Shown piece after piece: positions 43,248 through 51,700 of a stretch of DNA of 64,000 nt. The first letter of the stretch is position 1. Each line of letters starts with the position of its first letter. Origin of the DNA: Halalkalibacillus halophilus DSM 18494. GTDB taxonomy: Bacteria; Bacillota; Bacilli; Bacillales; Alkalibacillaceae. The position numbers and the translations under genes are program-made. A model generated the notes under the pieces. It searched no databases, was not told the origin of the DNA, and saw nothing but the letters and a program-made list of their open reading frames with translations. The stretch is taken from assembly GCF_000423105.1 (NCBI RefSeq), contig NZ_AUHI01000006.1, positions 1 to 64,000 on the forward strand, in the 5' to 3' direction.

Positions 43248-43850
43248 CTACATACAACTTAGGCAAACTCGAATAGACTGTATAAGGTCTTGTTGGGACC
43301 AACTAGATAGATTAGACTGTGTAACTGCAATCTCATGTGATGCCGGAATATGGATAAAACCTGATGGAATCTCAGGAGACTGACTTTTAGCATAAGTGAG
43401 ACCTTGGTACATCACGTTATTACATAAATATGTACCTGCAGAATCGGAAATAGCTGCAGGAAACCCTGCTTCTTTTAGTTTCGTAACCATGTCTCTAATT
43501 GGTAAAGAGGAGAAAATGCCATCTGGCCCATTCTCTTCTATCTTTTCTCCACCTGGAATATATCCAGTATTATCAGCTGCCCCACCATCATTACAATTAA
43601 CGGCAATCCTTTCAGGTGTAATTCTATTTCTTCCTCCCGCTAAGCCTAATGATATAATTGCATCTGGCTTTTCCTGATCTATTGCCTGTAATAGTTCCTT
43701 ACCACTCGACGAGAAATCAACACTTAACGTTCTAGAGACGACTTTATATTCCCCAAACACTTGTCCATCTAGAGCTTTACTAATTTCCATAGTTGGATTA
43801 ACCTTAAAATCTAAAAATGGCTCGAAGCTTGTAAGTAATAATTTTTTCAA
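43248..43850 (-). CDS. pcp: Pyroglutamyl-peptidase I
   Basis: 200 residues from TTG at 43850, with GGAGG 7 bp upstream; the ATG at 43865 precedes that site. The catalytic triad is readable: Glu in ITPERIAVNCNDGG, Cys in SAGTYLCNNVMYQGL and His in GFIHIPASHEIAV. It removes an N-terminal pyroglutamate from peptides. It is the first gene of pcp-pxpB-pxpA-pxpC, a full route from pyroglutamyl peptides to free glutamate. Confidence 0.95.
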   Translation of the reverse strand: MKKLLLTSFEPFLDFKVNPTMEISKALDGQVFGEYKVVSRTLSVDFSSSGKELLQAIDQEKPDAIISLGLAGGRNRITPERIAVNCNDGGAADNTGYIPGGEKIEENGPDGIFSSLPIRDMVTKLKEAGFPAAISDSAGTYLCNNVMYQGLTYAKSQSPEIPSGFIHIPASHEIAVTQSNLSSWSQQDLIQSIRVCLSCM

Positions 43851-43953
43851 AACAATTCCTCCCATTTATTATTACCATTATTCTAACATGAACGATCCTC
43901 CCTAACTTCCTTCTCATCTGCTATAATGAGAGCAGTTTAATAAAAGAGGTCAG

Positions 43954-44775
43954 ATGATAATGAAACATCAACTATTACAAACAAATAAAATTCGCTTAAT
44001 TGACCATAGTAAGCCAGAAGAAGCCGAGATCATATCTTCCTTTGCTACAGACGATGCACTATGCCTATCTGTCAGTGAAACAAAGCAATTAACTATGCGC
44101 TATTGGGTTCACCGCCCAACGATTGTTCTTGGTATCCCTGATAGTAGACTCCCTTATTTATCAGAAGGGACAAGCTATTTAAAAGAATTAGGGTATGAGG
44201 TGATGGTTCGCAATTCCGGAGGGTTAGCTGTTGTATTAGATAAAGGGATTTTAAATATCTCGTTAATATTCGCTGATTCCAAATCCTACAACCTACACGA
44301 CGGATACGATGCGATGGTTGATTTTATTGATTTCGTATTTAGCGATATGGGGTTAAAAATAGAAGCTTATGAAATCACAGCCTCCTATTGTCCGGGGAGC
44401 TATGACTTGAGTGTAGATGGTAAAAAGTTCGCTGGTATTTCGCAAAGAAGGGTTAAAAATGGATCAGCCGTTCAGATTTATTTATGTGTAGAAGGTTCTG
44501 GCTCGGAGCGGGCCAATCATTTAAAAGCTTTCTATCAAAAATCGCTGAAAAACTCCACTACAAAGTTTACTTATCCAACGATAGATCCTTCTGTCATGAT
44601 TTCCTTAGAAGAGCTAACCAATCAATCATTTTCTGTGCAAGAGACCATCGATATGATCGAGAGGAAACTAGAAGGACATGAGGTCAAGCTTAAAAAAGAC
44701 GAATTAACGGAGAAAGAGTTTGCATGGTTTGAACAACGCTTAAAGTTAATGAATAAACGGAACCAGCACATTTAA
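43954..44775 (+). CDS. lipL: Octanoyl-[GcvH]:protein N-octanoyltransferase LipL
   Basis: 273 residues with the lipoate-protein-ligase-like BPL fold. Conserved RNSGGLAVVLDKGILNIS near 87-106, catalytic Cys146 in ASYCPGSYDLSVDGKKFAGISQRR, and Lys in the DGKKFAG loop. LipL moves octanoyl from GcvH to E2 subunits and is needed for lipoylation in Bacillus. Its neighbour hemQ matches the B. subtilis ywfL-ywfI order. A second ATG at 43960 is equally possible. A TATAAT lies about 35 bp upstream. Confidence 0.92.
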   Translation: MIMKHQLLQTNKIRLIDHSKPEEAEIISSFATDDALCLSVSETKQLTMRYWVHRPTIVLGIPDSRLPYLSEGTSYLKELGYEVMVRNSGGLAVVLDKGILNISLIFADSKSYNLHDGYDAMVDFIDFVFSDMGLKIEAYEITASYCPGSYDLSVDGKKFAGISQRRVKNGSAVQIYLCVEGSGSERANHLKAFYQKSLKNSTTKFTYPTIDPSVMISLEELTNQSFSVQETIDMIERKLEGHEVKLKKDELTEKEFAWFEQRLKLMNKRNQHI

Positions 44776-44869
44776 CAAAACGTTCAAACCCATTTTCCTT
44801 AATAACCGTATAGGCTTATGTTATATTAGGTAGTGGAGATTTGTATTGACAATGAAGGAGTGACATAAC

Positions 44870-45613
44870 ATGGCAGAAGCGGTTGAAACCTTAGATGGTT
44901 GGTATGTCCTACATGATTTTAGAACTGTTGATTGGACAGCCTGGAAAAAAGCCTCTAACGAAGAACGCGAACAAGCAATTAGTGAACTAAATCATTTAAT
45001 GGCTTCTTGGGAAGATGTGGAAGCAGACAAACAAGGTAGCTTTGGATTTTATACGATTATTGGGCATAAAGCAGATTTAATGTTTATGAACCTTCGCCCT
45101 ACGATGGATGAACTAACTGACCTAGAACGTTCGTTAGATAAAACAAAAATGGCTGAGTTTTTTCATAAAACATATTCCTACGCATCTATTGTTGAACTTT
45201 CAACATACATGGCACAAGGAAAAGACCCAGAAACAGACCCGGAGATTCAAGCACGCTTGAAACCAATCCTTCCTAAATGGGATCATGTTTGTTTCTACCC
45301 TATGGATAAACGCCGCCAAGGGAACGACAATTGGTACTCCGAATCTATGGAGACTCGTGGTAAGCTAATGTACTCCCATGGGATGACGGGACGCAAATAC
45401 GCAGGTAAAGTACGACAAATCATCTCAGGAAGTATTGGTTTGGACGATTGGGAATGGGGCGTAACACTGTACGCACACGATATGCTACAATTCAAGAAAC
45501 TTATTTACGAAATGAGATTTGATGAAGTAAGTGCACGCTTTGCTGAATTCGGATCATTCTACATTGGGCATCGTAAAGAAAGAGAACAACTAGAAGCAAT
45601 TATGCAAATTTAA
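44870..45613 (+). CDS. hemQ: Coproheme decarboxylase HemQ
   Basis: 247 residues of the chlorite-dismutase-like family, with the N-terminal ETLDGWYVLHDFRTVDW and the C-terminal MRFDEVSARFAEFGSFYIGHR motifs. The proximal His is in SHGMTGRKYAGKVRQIISG, and the nearby Tyr in NDNWYSESMETRG matches the radical Tyr. The usual distal Arg of true chlorite dismutases is not seen. HemQ makes haem b from coprohaem III in Gram-positive bacteria. AAGGAGTG lies 7 bp upstream of ATG. Confidence 0.96.
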   Translation: MAEAVETLDGWYVLHDFRTVDWTAWKKASNEEREQAISELNHLMASWEDVEADKQGSFGFYTIIGHKADLMFMNLRPTMDELTDLERSLDKTKMAEFFHKTYSYASIVELSTYMAQGKDPETDPEIQARLKPILPKWDHVCFYPMDKRRQGNDNWYSESMETRGKLMYSHGMTGRKYAGKVRQIISGSIGLDDWEWGVTLYAHDMLQFKKLIYEMRFDEVSARFAEFGSFYIGHRKEREQLEAIMQI

Positions 45614-45621
45614 GTTATTAT

Positions 45622-45656
45622 AAGCTAAACCGTTGGGAATTGGTTTAGCTTTTTCT
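45622..45656 (+). terminator. hemQ terminator
   Basis: AAGCTAAACC and GGTTTAGCTT flank a 10-nt loop, with a TTTTTCTT tail. Confidence 0.8.
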
Positions 45657-45680
45657 TATCACTATTAAAGGGGAATGGCT

Positions 45681-46115
45681 ATGTTCGAATATATATACCT
45701 AACTGCAATCGCATGGTTTCTTGGCTTTTTTCCTTTAACTGAAATCTATATTGCGATTCCTACTTCGATGATTATGGGACTAGATTCTGTATCTGCTGTG
45801 ATTTGGGCGAGCATTGGAAACTTTCTCCCTATCCCACTCATTGTTTATTTCTACGATTCACTCATGAAATGGGAACCACTTGGTGTGTGGATGCGAAAAC
45901 TTTCTAATAATCGTTACCGAGAAAAAATCGAACAAAATGGCTTTATCATGATTCTTCTCCTCACTCCAATCATTGGAGGCTGGGCAGTCGGTGTGATTGG
46001 TAGGGCAATTGGATTAACCAAATACAAATTATTTCTGTCCTCAGCTGTTAGCATTTTTTTCTACGGCATTATAATCGCATTCCTCACCTCTTATGGAATT
46101 GATTTCTTTAGATAA
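45681..46115 (+). CDS. Small multidrug-export-like membrane protein
   Basis: 144 residues from the ATG at 45681 with GGGG 7 bp upstream; another ATG lies at 45675. Three or four helices. The opening AWFLGFFPLTEIYIAIPTSMIMGLD and the closing LLLTPIIGGWAVGVIGRAIGLTKYKLFLSSAV are the two family halves of the Sm_multidrug_ex group (also called COG2426). Despite the name, the function is not proven. It is read in the same direction as hemQ but after its terminator. Confidence 0.82.
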   Translation: MFEYIYLTAIAWFLGFFPLTEIYIAIPTSMIMGLDSVSAVIWASIGNFLPIPLIVYFYDSLMKWEPLGVWMRKLSNNRYREKIEQNGFIMILLLTPIIGGWAVGVIGRAIGLTKYKLFLSSAVSIFFYGIIIAFLTSYGIDFFR

Positions 46116-46133
46116 CTAATCCATTACTTAATC

Positions 46134-46160
46134 ATATTTTATGACCTCCCTCATATATAT
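46134..46160 (+). promoter_or_regulatory. Possible sigma-E-type promoter of cwlJ-gerQ
   Basis: ATATT at 46134-46138 and CATATATAT at 46152-46160 are 13 bp apart, similar to the sigma-E consensus. Mother-cell expression is known for cwlJ and gerQ in B. subtilis. The match is weak and the site is only suggestive. Confidence 0.35.
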
Positions 46161-46197
46161 GAAATAGTGATGGATTTTCTTATGAGGTGGTGATTGT

Positions 46198-46620
46198 TTG
46201 GCAGTAATAGCAAGTACAGATGCTCAAGTTAGAGAACTCGCTCGATTAATGCGAGCGGAAGCTGAAGGAGAAGGTCAACTAGGAATGTTGCTAGTAGGAA
46301 ATGTAGGTGTGAACCGCGTTATTGCAGATTGCCTTGACTTTGAAGATATCAGATCTCTTCCAGATATGATCTATCAATCACCTGGAGGTTTTGAAGCTAC
46401 ACAGGAATCCTACTTCTATCAGCGAGCACGCGAAAAAGATATTCGTTTAGCCAGAAGGAATATAGCTGGGGAACGATTTGACCCAGCAGAAAATGCTTTA
46501 TGGTTCTTTATGCCAGAAGGACCATGTCCACCTCAATGGTATGGTCAATGGAATATCGGAAGATTTAAATCACATTGTTTTTACAATCCACTACCCGCTG
46601 ACTGTCCAAATGTTTATTAA
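46198..46620 (+). CDS. cwlJ: Spore cortex-lytic enzyme CwlJ
   Basis: 140 residues starting at TTG, 7 bp after GAGGTGG. The whole protein is the SleB/CwlJ hydrolase domain: VRELARLMRAEAEGEGQLGMLLVGNVGVNRV near the start with the catalytic Glu, then ALWFFMPEGPCPPQWYGQWNIGRFKSHCFYNP at the end. No signal peptide, as for CwlJ, which is placed in the coat from the mother cell. It degrades cortex peptidoglycan when the spore germinates, activated by Ca-dipicolinate. gerQ, needed for its placement, follows after 34 bp. Confidence 0.95.
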   Translation: MAVIASTDAQVRELARLMRAEAEGEGQLGMLLVGNVGVNRVIADCLDFEDIRSLPDMIYQSPGGFEATQESYFYQRAREKDIRLARRNIAGERFDPAENALWFFMPEGPCPPQWYGQWNIGRFKSHCFYNPLPADCPNVY

Positions 46621-46654
46621 TAAACTTGAAATAATTTAGGGAGGTCGATTTCTG

Positions 46655-47371
46655 TTGAGTAATTCGAATGAAAAAAATCAACAAGATCAACGTAATTCTG
46701 AACCAAAAAGAACAGCATCACCACAAGGAAAGGCAATACATCAGCCGGCAAGAGAACCATACCGGCCAGCGACACCACCAAAAAACTACTACCCAAATGA
46801 CAAGGGGCCAACCCAACGAGCGAATGGACCAATGTATGCAAATCCACAACATAACAATGCCCCACATCAGCAATCACCATATCAAATGAACAATCAACAC
46901 CAGCCCAAACAGAATTATTCAAATATGCAAACTAGTCCTTACCAGCAACAACCCAACTACATGAACAATTCTAATCCATACGGTATGCCTCAAGGGATGG
47001 GCAATCCATCTGCGATGCCGCAAAATCAAAATTGGCAAGGTGGACCATCTGGATATCCAAGTCAACCACCTACAGGAATGCAACCTATGATGGGTGGGGG
47101 AATGCCTAGTGGAGGATTACCAAGAGAAAGAAGTTATATTGAAAATATTTTACGACTGAATCGAGGAAAGAACGCAACAGTTTACATGACTTTTGAAAAC
47201 AATGACCAATGGAATGCGGAAGTGTTTACAGGAATTATTGAAGAAGCAGGTAAAGACCATATCGTTTTAGCAGATCCCGAAACAGGAACTTGGTATTTAC
47301 TATTAATGATTTATTTAGATTACATTACATTCAATGAAGAAATTGAATATGAATACCCGTTTAACGGATAG
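46655..47371 (+). CDS. gerQ: Spore coat protein GerQ
   Basis: 238 residues from TTG, 9 bp after GGGAGG. Residues 1-145 are low-complexity, rich in Asn, Gln, Pro, His and Met. The conserved GerQ domain covers about 155-238 (RSYIENILRLNRGKNATVYM, AGKDHIVLADPETGTWYLL, YLDYITFNEEIEYEYPF). In B. subtilis GerQ is cross-linked into the coat by transglutaminase Tgl and is needed to locate CwlJ. The N-terminal part is longer than in B. subtilis (181 aa total there). Gln and Lys in this tail are natural cross-linking sites. Confidence 0.94.
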   Translation: MSNSNEKNQQDQRNSEPKRTASPQGKAIHQPAREPYRPATPPKNYYPNDKGPTQRANGPMYANPQHNNAPHQQSPYQMNNQHQPKQNYSNMQTSPYQQQPNYMNNSNPYGMPQGMGNPSAMPQNQNWQGGPSGYPSQPPTGMQPMMGGGMPSGGLPRERSYIENILRLNRGKNATVYMTFENNDQWNAEVFTGIIEEAGKDHIVLADPETGTWYLLLMIYLDYITFNEEIEYEYPFNG

Positions 47372-47379
47372 TTTTTTTA

Positions 47380-47412
47380 GAAGCTAACATTATTTGTTAG
47401 CTTCTTTTTTAT
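47380..47412 (+). terminator. cwlJ-gerQ terminator
   Basis: GAAGCTAACA and TGTTAGCTTC form a stem with a 5-nt loop and a TTTTTT tail. Confidence 0.85.
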
Positions 47413-47568
47413 TTTCTCACCCTTTTCATAACATAGAGCGATTATAGAAGTAAGAAATATTTCTTAATATTATTCACAAATAGCGTTTAAATGGCAATTT
47501 TTGCTTTTTTAAAACATATTTCAATTAAAAATGAGATTTAATTGGGATACCGCATTAAATTACGCCAT

Positions 47569-47597
47569 GTGACACAGATCTACTTATTCACTATATT
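47569..47597 (+). promoter_or_regulatory. Promoter of the sigma-70-family gene
   Basis: GTGACA (47569-47574), 17 bp, TATATT (47592-47597): a close sigma-A match with a leader of about 45 nt. Confidence 0.6.
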
Positions 47598-47648
47598 TAA
47601 ACAAGCGCTTCTAATTGTTGGCCGGCCTCCATTAAAGGAGGATAAACG

Positions 47649-48161
47649 TTGAAAGTAAAATCAAATGAATACAAGAAATACGATGATTTTCAAGAATTAC
47701 TATCAGATTATAATAAGATGATTCATTATCAAATCCATAGACTAGGAGTTCGAGATTATTATGGAGAGTTTTATCAAGAAGGCGTTACAGCTTTATGGGA
47801 AGCACACGAAAAATATGGTGATCATGAGACTTTCCCCAAATTAGCAACCATGTACATTCGTAATAGAATGATTGACTTAATTAGAAAGAAAAAGAAATAC
47901 GAAGAATCAGAAGTAATGGAATCATTAATCTCTGACACCCCTGTACATAACAGTCAAATAGAGAGCTTTGATCCTTTATTTTGGAAAACCGTTCATCGTC
48001 ATTTATCTGCAAAACAATGGATCTTCGTAAGAAAAAGAATTATTGAGGGATATTCTATTAAAGAAATAGCGGAAATGGAAAACACTACTGCTGATGCTGT
48101 AAAAGGTTGGGGAAAAGAAGTAAAGCGAAAGTTAAAGCCTATTATGAGTGACTTTATTTAA
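47649..48161 (+). CDS. Small sigma-70-family RNA polymerase sigma factor
   Basis: 170 residues, TTG start. Region 2 is at about 20-80: YYGEFYQEGVTALWEAHEKYG (helix 2.2), TMYIRNRMIDLIRKKKKY (2.4-like, highly basic). Region 4 is at about 112-165: LSAKQWIFVRKRIIEGYSIKEIAEMENTTADAVKGWGKEVKRKLKP, a helix-turn-helix. No region 1.1 or 3. It resembles small alternative sigma factors of the SigH/ComX/SigI-like size class. No anti-sigma gene is adjacent. The ribosome site GGAGG sits in a possible hairpin with CCTCC (see findings). The regulon is unknown. Confidence 0.85.
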   Translation: MKVKSNEYKKYDDFQELLSDYNKMIHYQIHRLGVRDYYGEFYQEGVTALWEAHEKYGDHETFPKLATMYIRNRMIDLIRKKKKYEESEVMESLISDTPVHNSQIESFDPLFWKTVHRHLSAKQWIFVRKRIIEGYSIKEIAEMENTTADAVKGWGKEVKRKLKPIMSDFI

Positions 48162-48237
48162 CGTGTCCCTTGAAGTACTAGAGCTAATCGGTCTACAGGA
48201 TGATGTGAAATCGACCTTTAAACCGTTAAAAACAAAC

Positions 48238-48277
48238 CGCCTCCACGCTACAATAGAGTTATCATGAAACGGAGGCG
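48238..48277 (+). promoter_or_regulatory. Inverted repeat covering the ribosome site of the 48285 gene
   Basis: CGCCTCC (48238-48244) is the exact complement of GGAGGCG (48271-48277), which contains the ribosome site of the next gene. A possible -10, TACAAT (48249-48254), lies between the arms. It could be a masking hairpin in RNA or an operator in DNA. Confidence 0.5.
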
Positions 48278-48284
48278 ATTTAAG

Positions 48285-48470
48285 ATGTTTTTAGAACCTA
48301 TGGTAAAAGAGGTTATGATTAAAGATCTTCAAGACAAATATATTTCAGCTTACTCACTAAAAGGCTACAAAAAATCTATTAAAAGAAAAAGATCTTGGAG
48401 AAAAATGCTGAAAAGAGCAGCATTTCATCTTCCTAATAAGCAAAACAAAAACACAAAAGAAGTAGCTTAA
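48285..48470 (+). CDS. Small basic protein of unknown function
   Basis: 61 residues from the ATG at 48285, with GGAGG 9 bp upstream; the in-frame ATG at 48264 precedes that site. The protein is rich in Lys and Arg (YKKSIKRKRSWRKMLKRAAFHLPNKQNKNTKK-like C-terminal half) and has an amphipathic N-terminus MFLEPMVKEVMIKDLQ. No family recognised. High charge suggests nucleic acid or ribosome binding, but that is a guess. It lies 123 bp after the sigma gene and is followed by a 9-codon ORF and a hairpin. Confidence 0.7.
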   Translation: MFLEPMVKEVMIKDLQDKYISAYSLKGYKKSIKRKRSWRKMLKRAAFHLPNKQNKNTKEVA

Positions 48471-48483
48471 AGGGGGTATGAAA

Positions 48484-48513
48484 ATGAGTTTCTCTCGAAT
48501 TCTAGTAGAGTAA
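48484..48513 (+). CDS. Nine-residue ORF with strong ribosome site
   Basis: ATG-to-TAA frame MSFSRILVE, with AAAGGGGG 7-8 bp before the ATG. It lies between the small basic gene and a terminator-like hairpin. The ribosome site is as strong as that of real genes in this window, so the peptide may be made. There is no homology to use at this length. Confidence 0.35.
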   Translation: MSFSRILVE

Positions 48514-48552
48514 AAAAACGTTTAACATGTAGATGTTATGCGTTTTTTTATA
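48513..48552 (+). terminator. Terminator-like hairpin
   Basis: AAAAAACG...AACAT and ATGTT...CGTTTTTTT pair around GTAG. The T-run of seven supports termination of the 48285 transcript. Confidence 0.65.
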
Positions 48553-48636
48553 TTCAAACAAATTATTTGAATTTTCTAACTAAATATTTATAATTAGAGT
48601 AATACAGCTTCACTATAAAAGGAAGGTGTGGTCATC

Positions 48637-48777
48637 TTGAAGAAGTCTCATCTATTAAACTTAACTGCAATTGGACTTATTTCTGCTGCTACCTTGATTT
48701 CCATTTACCTTTATTTAAAGTTGCGTACCCCGCTTCAAATCCCATCTGTTTTAATAGATTTAAATTTATTTCACTAG
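48637..48777 (+). CDS. Small single-helix membrane protein
   Basis: 46 residues from TTG, 8-9 bp after AAGGAAGGTG. A basic start (MKKSH) and a hydrophobic helix (about 6-28, NLTAIGLISAATLISIYLYL) precede a short outer tail. The last 12 bp overlap the 3' end of the convergent sbcC gene. Not present in most gene lists because of its size. It has a gene-like ribosome site and amphipathic composition, but no homology is known to me. Confidence 0.5.
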   Translation: MKKSHLLNLTAIGLISAATLISIYLYLKLRTPLQIPSVLIDLNLFH

Positions 48778-51700
48778 AAAGCTTGTTTTGCTGTGTCCAT
48801 CTTTATTTTTATAAACTTCTAAGATAGCTGGTATGGCTGTTTTTAATTCTTCCACATGCGAGATGATTCCTATCATTCTTCCCGACTTTTGTAAGTCGAT
48901 CAAAGTGTCTACTGCCTTGTGTAATGATTCTTGGTCCAATGAGCCAAACCCTTCATCTATAAACATCATTTCAATTGAAACTCCACCTTGAAAGCTTTGT
49001 ATCACATCAGACATACCTAATGCCAAACTTAATGCAGCATTAAACTTTTCACCACCGGATAGTGATTTTACATCCCGAGCTAATCCTGTATAAGCATCAT
49101 AAATATCTAAACCTAGACCACTTTGCTTACCGCGGGTTTCTTGACGATCGCTTCTTTGTAGATGGAATTGTCCACTTGAAAGCTGTTGTAAGCGAATATT
49201 TGCAGATTCTATAATTTGCTCTAAATATTCTATTTGTAAGTATCTTTCAAATGAAACTTTTAATTGGTTCTGACCTCTTACTAAGTCATACAAATCTGTA
49301 ATTTGAGCAACCTTTTCCTCTGACTCCGTAATATTGTCATTGATTTCGCTTAACTTTGAAAACAGTCTTGTAGCTTCTTTTCGCTTTTGCTTAAGACTAT
49401 TGTATTCGCTTAGTAATTGCTCATACTTGTTTTCTTCCTGTTGTATTTTTTCCTTCAAACTTACTAGATCTATTTCTTGTGAATCCTTTAGTTCTATTTT
49501 CAGTTCCTTAATACGTAAAGTGAGTTGTTGAACTTCGCTATGGTATTCACTAATTTGTTGTTTTGCTTCATTCAATTCTTCCAGACTAATCTTAGCATTT
49601 TGGTAATCTTCTTCTGATCTGAATTCACTTTCCTCTAATACTTGTTTCCAGTTACTTTCTTCAGTCTGCTTTTTTTCTTCTGCTTTTATCAACTGTTCTT
49701 CGACATTCTTAAGGTTGGTAGAGACTTGTATATAATTTCGTTCTGCCGCCTGTAAATCTTTTTGAGCTGCTTTCCATTGTTCTTCTAACTGCTTATAAGT
49801 TTCTTCCTTGTTATGAAGCTCGTCTTTTATATAAGTTATAGAGTGTTCTTTCTCAGGTATATCTTCTTGTAATTTTTCTTTTCCGTTAATTAGAATTTGT
49901 AATTCTGTTGATACTTTATTCGCTTCCTCTTTCCATTCATCCTTTACTTTGCGTGCTTCGTCCAATTTTCCATTTGTTTCTTCCAGTTTCACTCTTAAAT
50001 TCTTTAATTTAATTTCTTTTTCTTCCAGTGATTCTACATATGTTCTTAACTCTTTACCTTCATTACATAGATTTTTGTAATCTTCTGCTAAATTTTCTTG
50101 TTCTAAATTATAGGGCTTTATTTGATCCCATTGTTTACTTACTTTTTCTTTACTTACTTTCAAGTTGGCTTGTATTTGTTTATACGTCTCAAACTTCTTA
50201 TTCATATCTCCTTGTAGCTGGTCTAATTCTGACTTACTAGGTATCTGGTGATTAGAAGAAGCCTTCTTAGGATGTTCCAAACTCCCACAGACCGGGCAGT
50301 TTTCACCAGTATGCAAATGTTCTGCTAATATGGTTGCCTGGCCATCGAACCAGCTTTTCAATTGATCATCATACCGTTCTTTTGCAGCTACATATATTTT
50401 TTCTGTTTCTATTTGTGAAATTTCTAATTCATCACTTTCTTGTTGATACTTCAAGTAATCCCTAATTAATTTTGCTAACTCAACTTTTTCATCCAATTTC
50501 TTCTGAAGAGATTTAAGTGGTTCAACTTCTTTTTCATGCACGGCAATTTCGTTTAATAAACTTGTCCTTTGATTTGATTCATTTAAAAGCTCTGATTCCT
50601 TTTCATCCAGTTTAATCCTCACTTTTTGATCTCTCGCCTGTTGTTCTTTTATTTTCTCTTCATAATCGTTTAACTCTTTTACTTTAGGAATCAATTCTTT
50701 CAATTTCTGTACTTGAACTTTTATTTCCTCACGCTCTGGTTCGCGTTTCTCTTCTTTTTTGTATATTTCAAGTAAATTGTCATGACGATTTTTTGCTTCT
50801 TCATTTGCTTCTTTAAGTGACTTTAATTCCAAATTCAATTCTTGCGCAACTTTGCGACGCTCTTTTAAATTAGTTTCATGCACTTTTAATAGGGTTGCGC
50901 GTTCTGCAAGCAAAACCTTCTTTTCTAGTTCTGAAATATGATGACTCTCTTGTTCAAGCTGCTTCAATCTTGTTTCCTTCTTATTCAACTCGTCGAACTG
51001 ATCATTTCTATATTTACCTTGATTATAAGCATCATTAAGCTCATTTATTTTCTGTTTGTTTTTTTGTAATTGATTCTCCGTTTTCTCCTGCTCTATAAGT
51101 ATGTCATCAGATAATTTACTCGTTTCCGATAAAATACTTTTCCAATTTTTATTGTTTTCTTGACTCATTATCTTTAGTGGAGATTCGTCATTTTCTATGA
51201 GTTTTGACGTAATCTCATTTAATATTAAACTCCGCTCATTTCTCTGGTTTTCGAATGTCTTTTCCTGGTCATCCTTTTTCGTTTTCAACCGCTCTATCAT
51301 ATGTCTGAATGGCTCTGTTTTAAAAATCTTCCGCAAAATCTGTTCTTTGTTTTCCGTTTCTGAGGTGAGTAATTTACGAAATTCCCCTTGTGGGAGCATG
51401 ACAATTTGTATAAATTGATCTTTTGTTAAACCAATTAACTTTTCTACTTTCTCTTTCACATCGTTCTTGCTTTGACGATCTACACACGGAATTTCTTTCC
51501 CTTCTTTTAGTTGCATAAATTCAATTTTTTCACCTGTTGGTGTTTTGTTCCCTTTTTTAACATGACCTTGTTGTCTAAATAATTTATATGTACAACCATG
51601 CAGTTCAAACGTTAATTCAGCACTCGTATTAACGTCATCGTCAGCAAAATCACTTCGAAGTAATTTGGACTCTCCACGGTCTTCGCCACTAGCTGATCCA

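Noticed and set aside
44850..44856. TTGACA just before hemQ as a -35 element
   Set aside because: It is only about 20 bp from the hemQ start, so there is no room for a -10 and leader.
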